64,000 nt of DNA, from the NCBI GenBank assembly GCA_001404055.1, contig CXTY01000034.1:62001-126000 (forward strand). Direction: 5' to 3'. This stretch comes from Roseibium album (GTDB lineage: Bacteria; Pseudomonadota; Alphaproteobacteria; Rhizobiales; Stappiaceae). Below, one piece after another: positions 26,651 to 35,673 of the stretch; the stretch's first letter is position 1, and every line of letters begins with the position of its first letter. The notes beneath the pieces are model-generated. The model was given only the letters and a program-made list of their open reading frames with translations, did not search any database and was not told the origin of the DNA. The translations under genes were made by a program, and so were the position numbers.

Positions 26651-26706
26651 TATTTGACGAAGTCAAGAGCGCTGGCTCATGTAGCTGTAGAGTGGGAGAT
26701 TGGAAC

Positions 26707-28305
26707 CTATGTGCCTTGAGGCGGATCGAAGCGGACCTCGAATACAGCGCCTTTGTCAGAACCTGGAACAAAGCGGATCGCCGCATTGTGTGCTTTGAGC
26801 AACGCCTGGACAATTCCAAGGCCCATGCCGGTTCCGCCGCTTTCACGCCGTGTCGTGAAGAAGAGATCAAAAATCTGGGAAGCGTTGCCTTCAGATACGC
26901 CGCTGCCGTTGTCACCAACTTCAATTCGCAAGGTTGCACCGGATTGGCCGACCGAGAAATGAACCTTATCAGCACCATGCTTTGCCGCATTGTCGATCAT
27001 GTTTTCAAAGACGATCCGCGCGTTTTCTTCTGACATCGGCAAGGTGCAGTCTTCCGACCAACTGATGGAAACACCCTCAAAACGACCGCGGGCGGTCTGA
27101 AGCACTTCGGCCAATTGGCAAGCCCCCCTGATTTCAACACTGTCAGCGCGCGCAAGCGTGCGCAGGCGTGTCAGCAGCAATGACGCTCTTTCAGTGTCTT
27201 TCAGGATATTGTTCAGAAACCGGGCCCGGTCCTCATCGCTCAAGTCACCTGCATCGTCCTGCAACAGTTCCGCCGCGCCTTGAATTGCGGTCAGCGGAGA
27301 CTTCAGTTCATGGGACACATGATTTGCAAATGTGTTGATGTAGTCATTGCGCTCAAACAACTTGCGAGACATGTCGAGCATGCTCTCCGACAGGGCATGG
27401 ATTTCCCTGTTGCCGTGGATTGCAAGAGGTTCCATGGCGCCTCGGTCCCCATCTCCAATCTTGAGAGAACGAGCGGTCAACGCCCTGATCGGTCCGGAAA
27501 TCGCGCGCACGAAGATGTATCCGACAATGAATGTGGCCCCAAGGATAAACGCCAGCACCCAGAGGACTGCCTCGCGCTTTAAGAACATTTCTTTCAGGAT
27601 GTTACTTGGTGTGCGGGACGCATAGACGACCCCGGCGATCCGTCCATCCAACTCGATCGGAACAGCGGTAAACACCCTGACTGCAGTCCCTCTGCTGATC
27701 GAATAGATCGGCTGAGGGTTGTCGACCACCCGCTCACGCAAAACGCTGGCATAGCGCCCGCCAAGCGCCCTTTTCACTTCCTTTACATGAGCAAGAGACT
27801 TTCCGACTTCATCCCGTCCGGCAACAACAACACCGTTGAAATCCAATAGCCGAAAGCCGGCCAATGTCCGTTTCTGGGTTTCGCGCAGGACCTGTTCGAT
27901 TTGCTCGCCCACCTGGGCATAGGCCGGATGCGCTGGTTTGTCTGGTGGCATGGCATCTGGCCGCGCAGTCAAAACAGTTGTCTTGTTGAGGTCCAACGTT
28001 GGCAACAGCGGCGACCAGTTTCCAAAGCTCTGGCGATAATCTGATGCTGGTGCTTGTTCGCGCACGGTCCTTCCTAACGGAAGAACCTCATTGTTTGTTT
28101 CCGAAAGCCGCTGCGCTGTTAGCGCAGCTATGGCTGCGGACTGGGCAATCAATTCGGCTTCCGTGGCTTGAACGAGCTGATTTTCATAAACACGAAAGAA
28201 TGCAATTCCGGCGAGCGGTACTAGCAGCATGATAGCCAGAACCAATGCCACCACCAGGCTCAGCGAAGGTCGCCATTTATCTCTGAAGGATCGTGAAAGA
28301 AGCAT
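26707..28305 (-). CDS. creC: CreC-like sensor histidine kinase
   Basis: The 532-residue protein is a membrane histidine kinase with two transmembrane segments (about residues 12-34 and 242-268) flanking a roughly 200-residue periplasmic sensor domain. A HAMP-like linker follows. The phospho-accepting histidine is His332 in NHVSHELKSPLTAIQG, and the ATPase domain has NAAKHGADKVHF and GDNGSGV/GGTGMGLG. It phosphorylates the regulator encoded nine bases upstream. CreC belongs to the carbon-source-responsive CreBC pair, but creD and creA are not visible here, so the symbol is a family assignment. Confidence 0.82.
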   Translation of the reverse strand: MLLSRSFRDKWRPSLSLVVALVLAIMLLVPLAGIAFFRVYENQLVQATEAELIAQSAAIAALTAQRLSETNNEVLPLGRTVREQAPASDYRQSFGNWSPLLPTLDLNKTTVLTARPDAMPPDKPAHPAYAQVGEQIEQVLRETQKRTLAGFRLLDFNGVVVAGRDEVGKSLAHVKEVKRALGGRYASVLRERVVDNPQPIYSISRGTAVRVFTAVPIELDGRIAGVVYASRTPSNILKEMFLKREAVLWVLAFILGATFIVGYIFVRAISGPIRALTARSLKIGDGDRGAMEPLAIHGNREIHALSESMLDMSRKLFERNDYINTFANHVSHELKSPLTAIQGAAELLQDDAGDLSDEDRARFLNNILKDTERASLLLTRLRTLARADSVEIRGACQLAEVLQTARGRFEGVSISWSEDCTLPMSEENARIVFENMIDNAAKHGADKVHFSVGQSGATLRIEVGDNGSGVSEGNASQIFDLFFTTRRESGGTGMGLGIVQALLKAHNAAIRFVPGSDKGAVFEVRFDPPQGT

Positions 28306-28314
28306 GTTCGGTGA

Positions 28315-29034
28315 TTATCCGTCGCCACCCAGGCAGGGACCAAGACGGAATCCAACACCATGAACCGTCTCGACAGCATCCTGGCAATTTGCTGAAGCCA
28401 ATTTCGCACGAATATTCCGGATGTGGCTGTCAATGGTCCGATCAGACACGTGAATGTTGTCTTTATAGGCTCTTTGAAGGATCTGTCCGCGCGTGAACAC
28501 AATTTTCGGGCGCCCGAGGATGGTCGTCAAAATATCAAATTCGATGGCAGTGAGTTCGACGGAAGCATCGCCCACCAGAACTTTGCGCTGCTCTTTTTCA
28601 AGCGTTAGATTTCCCTGACGTAGTGTCGTTTCCTGTTGAGATTCAGCATCAGTAAACGGTGAACCGTACCGTTTGAGGATCGCACCGACGCGCGCGATCA
28701 GTTCACGTGGGCTGAAGGGTTTGGTGACATAGTCATCGGCACCAAGTTCCAGACCGACGATCCTGTCGATTTCATCGTCACGCGCTGACAGAAACAGGAT
28801 GGGCACTTCAGACGTCTTGCGAAGATGACGGCAGACATCGAGACCATCCAGCTCCGGCAGGCCAATGTCCAAAACGATCAGAGCCGGATCAAAGAGAGCC
28901 GCCTTGTCCAGCGCCTCCTTGCCATTGGTCGCAACCTCGAAGGAATAAGATGCCTTTTGGAGCGCAAAACAGATGACGTCCCGAATATGCGGATCATCAT
29001 CGACAACGAGAATGGTATTTGTCTGCAAGTTCAT
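28315..29034 (-). CDS. creB: CreB-like OmpR-family response regulator
   Basis: The protein has 239 residues from ATG 29034, with GAGG five bases upstream; a TTG at 29043 is less likely. The receiver domain has the phospho-acceptor Asp56 in LIVLDIGLPELDG, the DDD acidic pocket near residue 10, and the conserved Lys in DDYVTKPFSPREL. The C-terminal winged helix (about residues 130-235) ends NCQDAVETVHGVGFRLG. It is the partner of the kinase directly downstream in the same operon. Confidence 0.88.
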   Translation of the reverse strand: MNLQTNTILVVDDDPHIRDVICFALQKASYSFEVATNGKEALDKAALFDPALIVLDIGLPELDGLDVCRHLRKTSEVPILFLSARDDEIDRIVGLELGADDYVTKPFSPRELIARVGAILKRYGSPFTDAESQQETTLRQGNLTLEKEQRKVLVGDASVELTAIEFDILTTILGRPKIVFTRGQILQRAYKDNIHVSDRTIDSHIRNIRAKLASANCQDAVETVHGVGFRLGPCLGGDG

Positions 29035-29103
29035 TTGCCTCAAATAACTAGCTCCTGCAGCATCAATCGAAAGCGCTGCAGGAGCAACAGAAATAGCCGA
29101 CTT

Positions 29104-29337
29104 CTACGTTTCCAGCCACCAGCCATCTTTGCGTAGGCTGCGTGGCAGAGCCGGGTCAAGCTCCAACTTTGTCTTCGGCTTCCTGCGTGGAATGTGACCG
29201 TTCAATCGGCCTGTCTGTACCTTGGGAATATGGCTCAATCCGTTTCTGCAAAGCCAGGTCAAGGAAGCCAGCACCAGAAAAACTGATCTAATTGCAAGAC
29301 GTGGGGCGGTCGAGGAGTTTGAATATGATTGGGTCAT
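29104..29337 (-). CDS. Small hypothetical protein upstream of creB
   Basis: A 77-residue frame begins MTQSYSNSSTAPRLAIRSVF and ends with a conserved-looking RSLRKDGWWLET. There is one short hydrophobic stretch (SVFLVLASLTWLC), which suggests a membrane-anchored or secreted small protein. It lies on the creB strand, 69 bp upstream of it. The ribosome site is weak and no family is recognised, so this could be a chance frame. Confidence 0.35.
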   Translation of the reverse strand: MTQSYSNSSTAPRLAIRSVFLVLASLTWLCRNGLSHIPKVQTGRLNGHIPRRKPKTKLELDPALPRSLRKDGWWLET

Positions 29338-29549
29338 ATGCATTTTTCTAGTCACCAAAATTGCAGTCAAATATTAGCTAATGTGCAGATTTTGCGCATG
29401 TTCGTGAAATCCGATCAAACGCCAAAAATAGACTAAATACAGCCAACCCGTGATGGCCATCACGGTGCGATCAAAACCCTTGCCTGATAGTTGCAATGAC
29501 TGTGAAACAACCACGCTACTGCAGCGTTTTCTTGCTGAGGACCAAGTTC

Positions 29550-30485
29550 ATGCCTCTTACAAATCCGATGTTCTTGAACAATAGCCGCATTCGAAATGCC
29601 GCTGAGAACTCACCTCCCATGAGACGTGGCGAAAGAAACGGAGAAGCGGTGCGCATTTTGCAAAACGCGCTGATAGGGGTGGGAGCCGCAACAATGCGGC
29701 GGTCCATCCGTTCTGACGGTTCTCTGGACGGAGACTACGGCGGCGAAACTGTTGCAGCCGTCGGGCGTTTTCAGGCAATGAGCGGACAGGCTGACGAAGG
29801 CAGGAACGGTGATGGCATTGCAGGACGATTGACCTGGCTGGCACTTGACGAGCGCGCTCCAAAGGAACCCGTTCCTGTCAGTGTTACCCCCACGCCGGTT
29901 GTGACGCCAAGGGCAGAGACCGCCGAAACGCTGGGGCCCGGAGCCATCCAGCTACCAAGCGCGTCGGTCCTCTTGCGTGAGTACAGAAGGTTTCGTGAAA
30001 TCCAGGGTTTGCCTTGCGGACAAGACATAACAAATCAATGTGCTGTGCGCATGAGCGTCGCGCTGATGCGTGCCGATATCGGGTTTTATTTTGATCGCAC
30101 CCGCATCCGCTATACCCACAGCGCATCAAATCGGCGCTGTGGAACAGGTGCAGCCCATAATACCAGTGCCTCCCGTTTGATTGGATATCTCAGGGGCGTC
30201 TGGACATTCCAGCGCTATTCCAAACGCGGCTCAGGAGCACTGAGCGCTGACCAGATTGAAAGAACGCTCTCCGGTCGACCGGGCATCATCTATTTCGAAG
30301 ACTGTTTCCGCCGTACCGACGGCACCGCTGGCGATCACATAGATTTTTGGGATGGGTCCCGGGTCATGAACGACCGGTTGAATTACAACGGCCCCGGCGA
30401 ACGGGATGCTGGAGACGGCCCCTCCAGTAGCCGCTGGTTCCGGAATATTCCTCGGGAGCTCTGGTTTCTGGCGATACCGCAGTAA
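29550..30485 (+). CDS. Peptidoglycan-binding domain plus Tae4-type amidase (cell-wall hydrolase, T6SS effector family)
   Basis: The start at 29550 is supported by GAGG upstream and gives 311 residues. Residues 24-98 are a peptidoglycan-binding repeat (RRGERNGEAVRILQNALIGVG, LDGDYGGETVAAVGRFQ). Residues 145-311 fit the Tae4 amidase. The catalytic Cys164 is in NQCAVRMSVALM and His263 in GDHIDFWDG. Tae4 cleaves peptidoglycan peptides and is delivered by type VI secretion in several bacteria. No T6SS genes and no recognisable Tai4 immunity gene lie in the window. No signal peptide is visible. It is adjacent to a convergent lysR gene. Confidence 0.85.
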   Translation: MPLTNPMFLNNSRIRNAAENSPPMRRGERNGEAVRILQNALIGVGAATMRRSIRSDGSLDGDYGGETVAAVGRFQAMSGQADEGRNGDGIAGRLTWLALDERAPKEPVPVSVTPTPVVTPRAETAETLGPGAIQLPSASVLLREYRRFREIQGLPCGQDITNQCAVRMSVALMRADIGFYFDRTRIRYTHSASNRRCGTGAAHNTSASRLIGYLRGVWTFQRYSKRGSGALSADQIERTLSGRPGIIYFEDCFRRTDGTAGDHIDFWDGSRVMNDRLNYNGPGERDAGDGPSSSRWFRNIPRELWFLAIPQ

Positions 30486-30519
30486 GTAGAGTTTTAACGC
30501 TGCTTGTCGTCAGTCCGCC

Positions 30520-31368
30520 CTACATTTTTGAAAACGAAGACTTCAAGAGCTTCTCTAGCCGTCTTTTCAGCGTCGTGATTTCGGATCGTCCGCTTTCATC
30601 ATCATGACTGACCAGGAACAGGGGCTTTGAGGACGCAGGGTTCAAACCATCTGCAACAACGAGGCCCTCGTCTGCATCTCCAATCACATTAGGAAGAACA
30701 GCCCGTCCTGCTCCACTTTGGACAAGTGCGACAAGCGCTTCGAATGACGACGCCCAGATTGTCACCCAGGCTCCCTCTCCCAGTCTTTCCAAATGGTTAT
30801 CGACCGCAGCCTCGGCATTGGGCCGATACCCGATCCAGTTGCAATCCTTGACTTGATCGAACGCCTTGCAGCAATAAGCCTGCTCTTGCTGCATACCGAT
30901 CTGGCTCACTTTCAAATTGCCGGATTCCGGGCGGGTTGACGTGATGAGCAGCGTGGACTTTTCGTGTTCGAGGTGCCGTGGCAGCACGGCCTCTTCAAAT
31001 GAAATGCGAAAAGGATCTTCCGGAGCCCACAACTCTCGAATGTTTCGTGACAATAGCCACTGAATTTCCGGCGCAGCAGCAATCGAAATCAACGGCAGGT
31101 CGAGCACCTGGTCACGCCAGATCGAGAGCTCGCTGGCGGTGATCGCCATGGTGCGTGTGCGCTCATGCAATTGCCTGCCGAACGAAGTCAGCACGTATCC
31201 GGTCTGCGTCTTTTCAAACAGCGCGGACCCGAGCTTTCGTTCCAAGCGTTGAATTTTCCGACCGACGGTAGCAGCGGATATTCCGGATTTTCTGGAAGCC
31301 CCGGAAAGGCTTCCCAGCTCCGCCACCATACGGAAAACGCGGATATCATCCCAATTCACATCATTCAT
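30520..31368 (-). CDS. LysR-family transcriptional regulator
   Basis: The 282-residue protein has the N-terminal winged HTH (WDDIRVFRMVAELGSLSGASRKSGISAATVGRKIQRLERKLGSALFEKT), although its spacing is somewhat unusual (SGASRKSG). The C-terminal effector-binding domain follows from about residue 90. It is divergent from the VOC-MFS pair with 98 bp between starts and is therefore their likely regulator. Confidence 0.9.
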   Translation of the reverse strand: MNDVNWDDIRVFRMVAELGSLSGASRKSGISAATVGRKIQRLERKLGSALFEKTQTGYVLTSFGRQLHERTRTMAITASELSIWRDQVLDLPLISIAAAPEIQWLLSRNIRELWAPEDPFRISFEEAVLPRHLEHEKSTLLITSTRPESGNLKVSQIGMQQEQAYCCKAFDQVKDCNWIGYRPNAEAAVDNHLERLGEGAWVTIWASSFEALVALVQSGAGRAVLPNVIGDADEGLVVADGLNPASSKPLFLVSHDDESGRSEITTLKRRLEKLLKSSFSKM

Positions 31369-31466
31369 ATTTGAAAAACTAGTTCATAAAACTTTGTTGC
31401 TCAAGTGAGATCTCGTCAATAGCAATACCGGCTGTTCCTGACACCAATTTCCAGCGGAGAACAGAC

Positions 31467-31943
31467 ATGTTTCATATGCACCACATCGCTGTCTGGTCAC
31501 ACGACGTCGAGCGCCTGAAGGATTTCTATGTTGAACTATTTGGCGCCAAACCCGGCGACCGATACGAAGACGAGCGTGGTTTTTGCTCCTACTTCGTTTC
31601 TTTCAATCAAGGGTGCGCCCTTGAAATGATGCAGATCCCCGGTGTTTTGGACCGGGCAACGCCAGACCATGATGACATACATCATGTCGGACTACATCAC
31701 TTTGCCTTCGCAGTCGATACGGATACTGAGGTCCGAGACCTCGCCGAAAACGCACGCGAAAAAGGCTGCAAAATCATCAAGGAACCACACGCAACCGGCG
31801 ACGGCTACTTTGAGGCAATGCTGACCGACCCTGACGGCAACCTGGTCGAAATCTCGCGCGTTCCTGACACCGACGCGGGCACCTGCACCGGTTCGAAACG
31901 AGAAGTAAACCTCAAATCTCAACCTGCTCCCGAAATCGCATGA
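31467..31943 (+). CDS. VOC / glyoxalase-family protein
   Basis: The 158-residue protein has the VOC fold. MHHIAVWSHDVERLKDFYVELFG opens it, HHFAFAVDTDTEVRDLAE starts the second half, and DPDGNLVEISRV closes it; these carry the usual His and Glu metal ligands. VOC proteins are metal-dependent lyases, dioxygenases or antibiotic-binding resistance proteins. It overlaps the MFS gene by 4 bp and faces a LysR regulator, so a linked resistance or catabolic function is possible but unassigned. Confidence 0.88.
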   Translation: MFHMHHIAVWSHDVERLKDFYVELFGAKPGDRYEDERGFCSYFVSFNQGCALEMMQIPGVLDRATPDHDDIHHVGLHHFAFAVDTDTEVRDLAENAREKGCKIIKEPHATGDGYFEAMLTDPDGNLVEISRVPDTDAGTCTGSKREVNLKSQPAPEIA

Positions 31944-33115
31944 CAAGGAAAAGGAATTTCATGCCCCCTGGCACTGCGTGGAGAGCTGTTGCTGCCATGT
32001 TTATTCTCAACGGTGCGCTTTTCGGCATCTGGGCATCGCGCATACCAGCTGTCGCCGAGCGCCATGAGCTCGGCCCGGGAAGTCTCGGTGGGCTGTTGTT
32101 GTTGATGGCGGCTGGCGCTATCGTTGCCTTTCCAGTGGCAGGAAAGCTTTCCGATAATCATGGTGCTGCCAGGACAACATGGCGAACGGCCTTCCTTTAT
32201 ATCGCGGCGCTTTTCCTGATTGCCATGTCTCCCGATTTTCTATCTCTTGCCATCGCACTCTTCATGTTTGGTGCAACTCACGGAGCCATGGACGTTGCCA
32301 TGAACACCTGGGCTGGTGAGGCGGAGCGACGGATTGGTCGTCCGGTCATGTCCTCGTTCCACGCCATGTTCAGCTTGGGCGCGGGAATGGGTGCAGCCTC
32401 TGGTTTTGTTGCCGCTTCCAATGGTTTTGAAATTACACCTCACTTCATTGCTGCCGGACTGTTGATCGCGGTTGTCACGCTTCCCTTCGCTTCCATCGGA
32501 TGGCAACCCGACCCCATGCGGACCCAAATACCTGGACCGATCTTTGTTTTGCCCAAAGGACCACTGTTTTTCGTTGGAGCCATCGCCTTCTGCGCATCAA
32601 TCGGAGAGGGTGGAATGGCTGACTGGAGTGCCATTCTTCTGGTGTTGTCTACCGGAGCTGACGAAGCACAGGCTGCTCTCGGCTACTCCGTGTTCTCCGT
32701 TGCAATGGTAGCCACCCGCCTATTGGGTGATCGGATTACCCTGACCTTTGGCCCAGTCACCGCAGCACGGCTGGCAGGTACGACAGCAGCCTCTGGCGTT
32801 CTTGTTGCCGTCATTCCAGGCACTTACGCCATGACATTGGCCGGGTTTGCACTGATGGGCATAGGTTACGCGATCATCATGCCACTGGCGTTTTCACGCG
32901 CTGCAAATGATCCGGAATTATCGCCGGGTGCAGCGATCGCAAGCGTATCTACGCTTGGCTATGGCGGAATTTTGCTGGGACCACCTGTCATCGGATTTGC
33001 AGCAGAGGCGATGTCCCTTCCTGCCGCATTCCTTATTCTCGCAGCACTTGCCGGGTTGATCGTCGTGTTAGGAGGCTCAGTCGCCGGGCCGGAACCAGTC
33101 AAACCGGCAGAATAG
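31940..33115 (+). CDS. MFS transporter
   Basis: The 391-residue protein has 12 predicted helices. The opening block is AWRAVAAMFILNGALFGIWASRIPAVAERHELGPGSLGGLLLLMAAGAI, typical of the YbjJ-like sugar/efflux MFS branch. It overlaps the VOC gene by an ATGA and forms a two-gene operon with it. Paired export or sequestration of a toxic compound is an inference. A strong terminator follows. Confidence 0.88.
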   Translation: MTRKRNFMPPGTAWRAVAAMFILNGALFGIWASRIPAVAERHELGPGSLGGLLLLMAAGAIVAFPVAGKLSDNHGAARTTWRTAFLYIAALFLIAMSPDFLSLAIALFMFGATHGAMDVAMNTWAGEAERRIGRPVMSSFHAMFSLGAGMGAASGFVAASNGFEITPHFIAAGLLIAVVTLPFASIGWQPDPMRTQIPGPIFVLPKGPLFFVGAIAFCASIGEGGMADWSAILLVLSTGADEAQAALGYSVFSVAMVATRLLGDRITLTFGPVTAARLAGTTAASGVLVAVIPGTYAMTLAGFALMGIGYAIIMPLAFSRAANDPELSPGAAIASVSTLGYGGILLGPPVIGFAAEAMSLPAAFLILAALAGLIVVLGGSVAGPEPVKPAE

Positions 33116-33132
33116 AGTCTCAAAATATTAGA

Positions 33133-33161
33133 CGCGGCTGCCATCCAAAATGGCAGCCGCG
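33133..33161. terminator. Intrinsic terminator between MFS and DUF6428 genes
   Basis: CGCGGCTGCCAT (33133-33144) pairs with ATGGCAGCCGCG (33150-33161) around a 5-nt loop, a perfect 12-bp stem. A T-rich stretch follows on the plus strand (TTAGATTTTCG). It lies between the convergent ends of the MFS and DUF6428 genes and can serve both strands. Confidence 0.85.
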
Positions 33162-33198
33162 GATTAGATTTTCGCGAAATCAAACACTCAAGTTCTGA

Positions 33199-33675
33199 TT
33201 ACTGACAACACTGAGACGAGGTTGCGCCGGTTCCGCAACACGCTGCCCCCTCATTCTTTGCGGCATATTCCAATGCCGGCTTGCAATGGGCACGTTCCTC
33301 GCTCAATGACACCGTCACCCGTCCGTCATTAAAATCCGGCTCGCCAACTTCATAAATACGCATGCCCTTGTTGTTGTGGGAGAATTCTACGTGCATCGGG
33401 CTATTGCGCAGCCCCGGAACCTTGCCAATGCTTTGAGCCACAATACCGGCGAACTTACCGACAGGCATGTGCTCGCGCCCTTTACCGTCCAGCAACTGCA
33501 AGGCAGCTTCCACCCACTCGTCCACACGTGCACCGCAGTCAATGCTGGTGATGCGGGAGAGTTTGAGCTCGGTTACATGATAGCCGCTGCCGATCTCTCC
33601 CTGCTCGCTCTGAAAAACAAGTGGTGCGTCCGTGGGCATTCCCTTCAGGCGGTTCAAAAGTGTCTCTGGTGTCAT
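33199..33675 (-). CDS. DUF6428 family protein
   Basis: The 158-residue protein fits DUF6428, small proteins usually found next to ArsR regulators (YHVTELKLSRITSIDCGARVDEW). The C-terminus is cysteine-rich (ACCGTGATSSQCCQ) and could bind a metal or metalloid. It is divergent from arsR (33756) with 80 bp between them, which contain two identical palindromes. No enzymatic role is known for the family. Confidence 0.82.
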   Translation of the reverse strand: MTPETLLNRLKGMPTDAPLVFQSEQGEIGSGYHVTELKLSRITSIDCGARVDEWVEAALQLLDGKGREHMPVGKFAGIVAQSIGKVPGLRNSPMHVEFSHNNKGMRIYEVGEPDFNDGRVTVSLSEERAHCKPALEYAAKNEGAACCGTGATSSQCCQ

Positions 33676-33689
33676 CAGTCGATCCTTTC

Positions 33690-33709
33690 ATTTCAATATT
33701 GTTTGAAAT
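33690..33709. promoter_or_regulatory. ArsR operator candidate, copy 1 (ATTTCAA-N6-TTGAAAT)
   Basis: ATTTCAA (33690-33696) and TTGAAAT (33703-33709) form a perfect inverted repeat with a 6-bp spacer. It lies 15 bp upstream of the DUF6428 start, over its probable promoter. An identical site occurs 46 bp away. Confidence 0.65.
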
Positions 33710-33735
33710 ATAGTATATGACACACATCGAATAAC

Positions 33736-33755
33736 ATTTCAAGAAAGTTTGAAAT
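33736..33755. promoter_or_regulatory. ArsR operator candidate, copy 2 (ATTTCAA-N6-TTGAAAT), abutting the arsR start
   Basis: ATTTCAA (33736-33742) and TTGAAAT (33749-33755) form the same palindrome as copy 1, ending directly at the ATG of arsR (33756). There is only a weak AAGAAAG ribosome site inside it, so operator binding and translation initiation would overlap. The pair of sites suggests cooperative repression of both divergent genes. Confidence 0.65.
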
Positions 33756-34082
33756 ATGAATGAAACCGATGCCCTGGCTGCATTTTCTTCCATATCGAGC
33801 GCGACTCGATTGCGGATCCTCAAAGGGCTGGTAACCGCTGGTCCTGAAGGAATGAACGCCGGGGAAATTGCCGAGCTCGTTGACGCAACGCCTTCACGGG
33901 CGTCCTTTCACCTGTCCAATATGGCCGATGCCGGATTGGTGATTTCAAACCGCCAATCCCGACAGATCAGCTACCGGGTCAACTTTGAAACCATGGGCGC
34001 CCTGACCCGCTATCTGATGGATGACTGCTGTCAGAACAATGAGATTGTGCGCAATTGTTGCGTTACGGGCAATCGCTGTTGA
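33756..34082 (+). CDS. ArsR-family transcriptional regulator with Cys-rich C-terminus
   Basis: The 108-residue protein has an ArsR-type wHTH (GMNAGEIAELVDATPSRASFHLSNMADAGLVISNRQSRQISYRV). The tail carries paired cysteines (DDCC, NCC and a terminal Cys), a probable metalloid-sensing site. It is divergent from the DUF6428 gene, and its start touches the operator copy at 33736-33755. Derepression by a metalloid or metal would induce both genes. Confidence 0.9.
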   Translation: MNETDALAAFSSISSATRLRILKGLVTAGPEGMNAGEIAELVDATPSRASFHLSNMADAGLVISNRQSRQISYRVNFETMGALTRYLMDDCCQNNEIVRNCCVTGNRC

Positions 34083-34365
34083 ACCAGCAACCGCAGCCGC
34101 TGTCGGCAATTGTTCCAGGCAAGTCCGAACATTGAAAACCCGGTAATAAGTTCAAGAAACGTGTGGGTTCGGGTCACAAAAATAGTGGCGTTGCGGGCTT
34201 AACAGGCAACCAGATCGCATGTCGAAACTGTCGCAGGAACACAGCGCAAATTCTCTTCCGTCTGTAAACCGATTGAACTACGGTCCACGCTGGTTTGAAG
34301 GTGATAATTGAAATGTCGGAAAGAACGACACTCACAATGGTCGGCGCAAACAGGACCGAAATTCA

Positions 34366-35673
34366 GTGAACAGCAGCGTTTTCGAAACCGACCGACATGG
34401 ATGGGCGGAACTTCTGTCCCCGCGACGGGTAACTCAGCCTATCAGCGGCGAGCATCGCGCAAATTGGGCGGTTATCGGCGCCGGTGTCACGGGTCTGGCA
34501 GCGGCACGCCGCTTGGCCGAGAGCAGGCCAGGTGAGGAAGTCGTCCTCCTCGATGCGCGCGAGGTTGGTCAAGGTGCTTCGGGACGAAATTCCGGATATG
34601 CCGTCGCAGTCAGCCAGTTCAGCGGAGGTTTGAGTGCCAAGGAACTCGGCGAATACCGCCGGGTCAATCGCATCAATCATGCCGGCCTTGCGTTGTTGCG
34701 GGAGCGCGTCGAAGCAGACAACCTGACTTGCCAGTGGCGCGAACAGGGCTTCTACCATGCTGCAGCCGACAGCCGCGCGCAGGCCGAATGTCATAAATTT
34801 CGACAATACCTTGATGCCCTCGATATCGCACACACGCCGCTCGACCAGGCAGAACTCGCCACGCGTCTCGGCACCGAGACTTACCAAAGCGGCGTTCATG
34901 TCCCCGAAGGAGCGCTCGTTCAGCCAGCAGCACTGGTGCGCGGTCTCGCCGACACCCTGCCCGCCAACGTGCGCCTGCATGAAAACAGCCCTGTGGTGCG
35001 AATTGACCACGGAACGCCGCATCGCCTGCTCACGCCAAAAGGCGCATTGCTTGCCGATAAGGTTCTGCTCGCAACGAATTTCGAGGCACCGAAACTCGGC
35101 TTCCTGGCAAGGCGCCTGAGCGCGACCACATTGTCCGGTAGCTTTACGCGGATCTTGTCTGAGGAAGAACGCGCCAGCCTGGGATCGCTTAATGATTGGG
35201 GCGTCCTGTCCCTGCACAGCGGTGGCGCCACCGTCCGTCTTACGACCGATGGCCGCATCAGCCTTCGCAACACAGCTGAATATCGCGGCGGCCACTTGTT
35301 GAGCGACACCGAATTGGCAAAGCGACAAGCAACCCATCGCGCAAGCTTCGAGCGTCGCTTTCCGCAACTTGCCCACGTCCCTTTCGAATTCGCCTGGTCC
35401 GGCGTGGAAGGCATCAGCCGCAATGGCACAAATTTCTTCGGCGAGATGGCAAGGAACGTATTTGTCGCTGGTGGTTACAACGGTTCCGGTGTCAGCCGTG
35501 GTACTGCCTTCGGCCACGCACTGGCCGATTACGCCGGAGGTGCTGAAAACGACCTCATCAACGATTGTCTGGCTTCAGTTCCGGCGTCCTTTATTCCGCC
35601 GCGCCCGCTACTCGACATTGGCGCTTTTTTCACAATCTCGCGCCGCTTTCGCGGCGTTGGATTGGATCGCTGA
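34366..35673 (+). CDS. FAD-dependent amine oxidoreductase (DAO family, PuuB-like)
   Basis: The 435-residue protein uses a GTG start. The dinucleotide-binding motif WAVIGAGVTGLAAARRLAES lies near residue 37 and GQGASGRNSGYAVAVSQFSGG follows, the pattern of gamma-glutamylputrescine oxidase and related DAO enzymes. The C-terminal VFVAGGYNGSGVSRGTAFGHALAD is the FAD-binding end. It oxidises an amine or N-methyl amino acid, and the exact substrate is open. It sits upstream of the betaine-synthesis gene after a 543-bp gap, so a link to betaine or polyamine metabolism is possible. Confidence 0.85.
   Translation: MNSSVFETDRHGWAELLSPRRVTQPISGEHRANWAVIGAGVTGLAAARRLAESRPGEEVVLLDAREVGQGASGRNSGYAVAVSQFSGGLSAKELGEYRRVNRINHAGLALLRERVEADNLTCQWREQGFYHAAADSRAQAECHKFRQYLDALDIAHTPLDQAELATRLGTETYQSGVHVPEGALVQPAALVRGLADTLPANVRLHENSPVVRIDHGTPHRLLTPKGALLADKVLLATNFEAPKLGFLARRLSATTLSGSFTRILSEEERASLGSLNDWGVLSLHSGGATVRLTTDGRISLRNTAEYRGGHLLSDTELAKRQATHRASFERRFPQLAHVPFEFAWSGVEGISRNGTNFFGEMARNVFVAGGYNGSGVSRGTAFGHALADYAGGAENDLINDCLASVPASFIPPRPLLDIGAFFTISRRFRGVGLDR

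Noticed and set aside
34363..35517. 384-codon minus-strand frame
   Set aside because: Antisense shadow of the PuuB-like oxidoreductase, which has clear FAD motifs.
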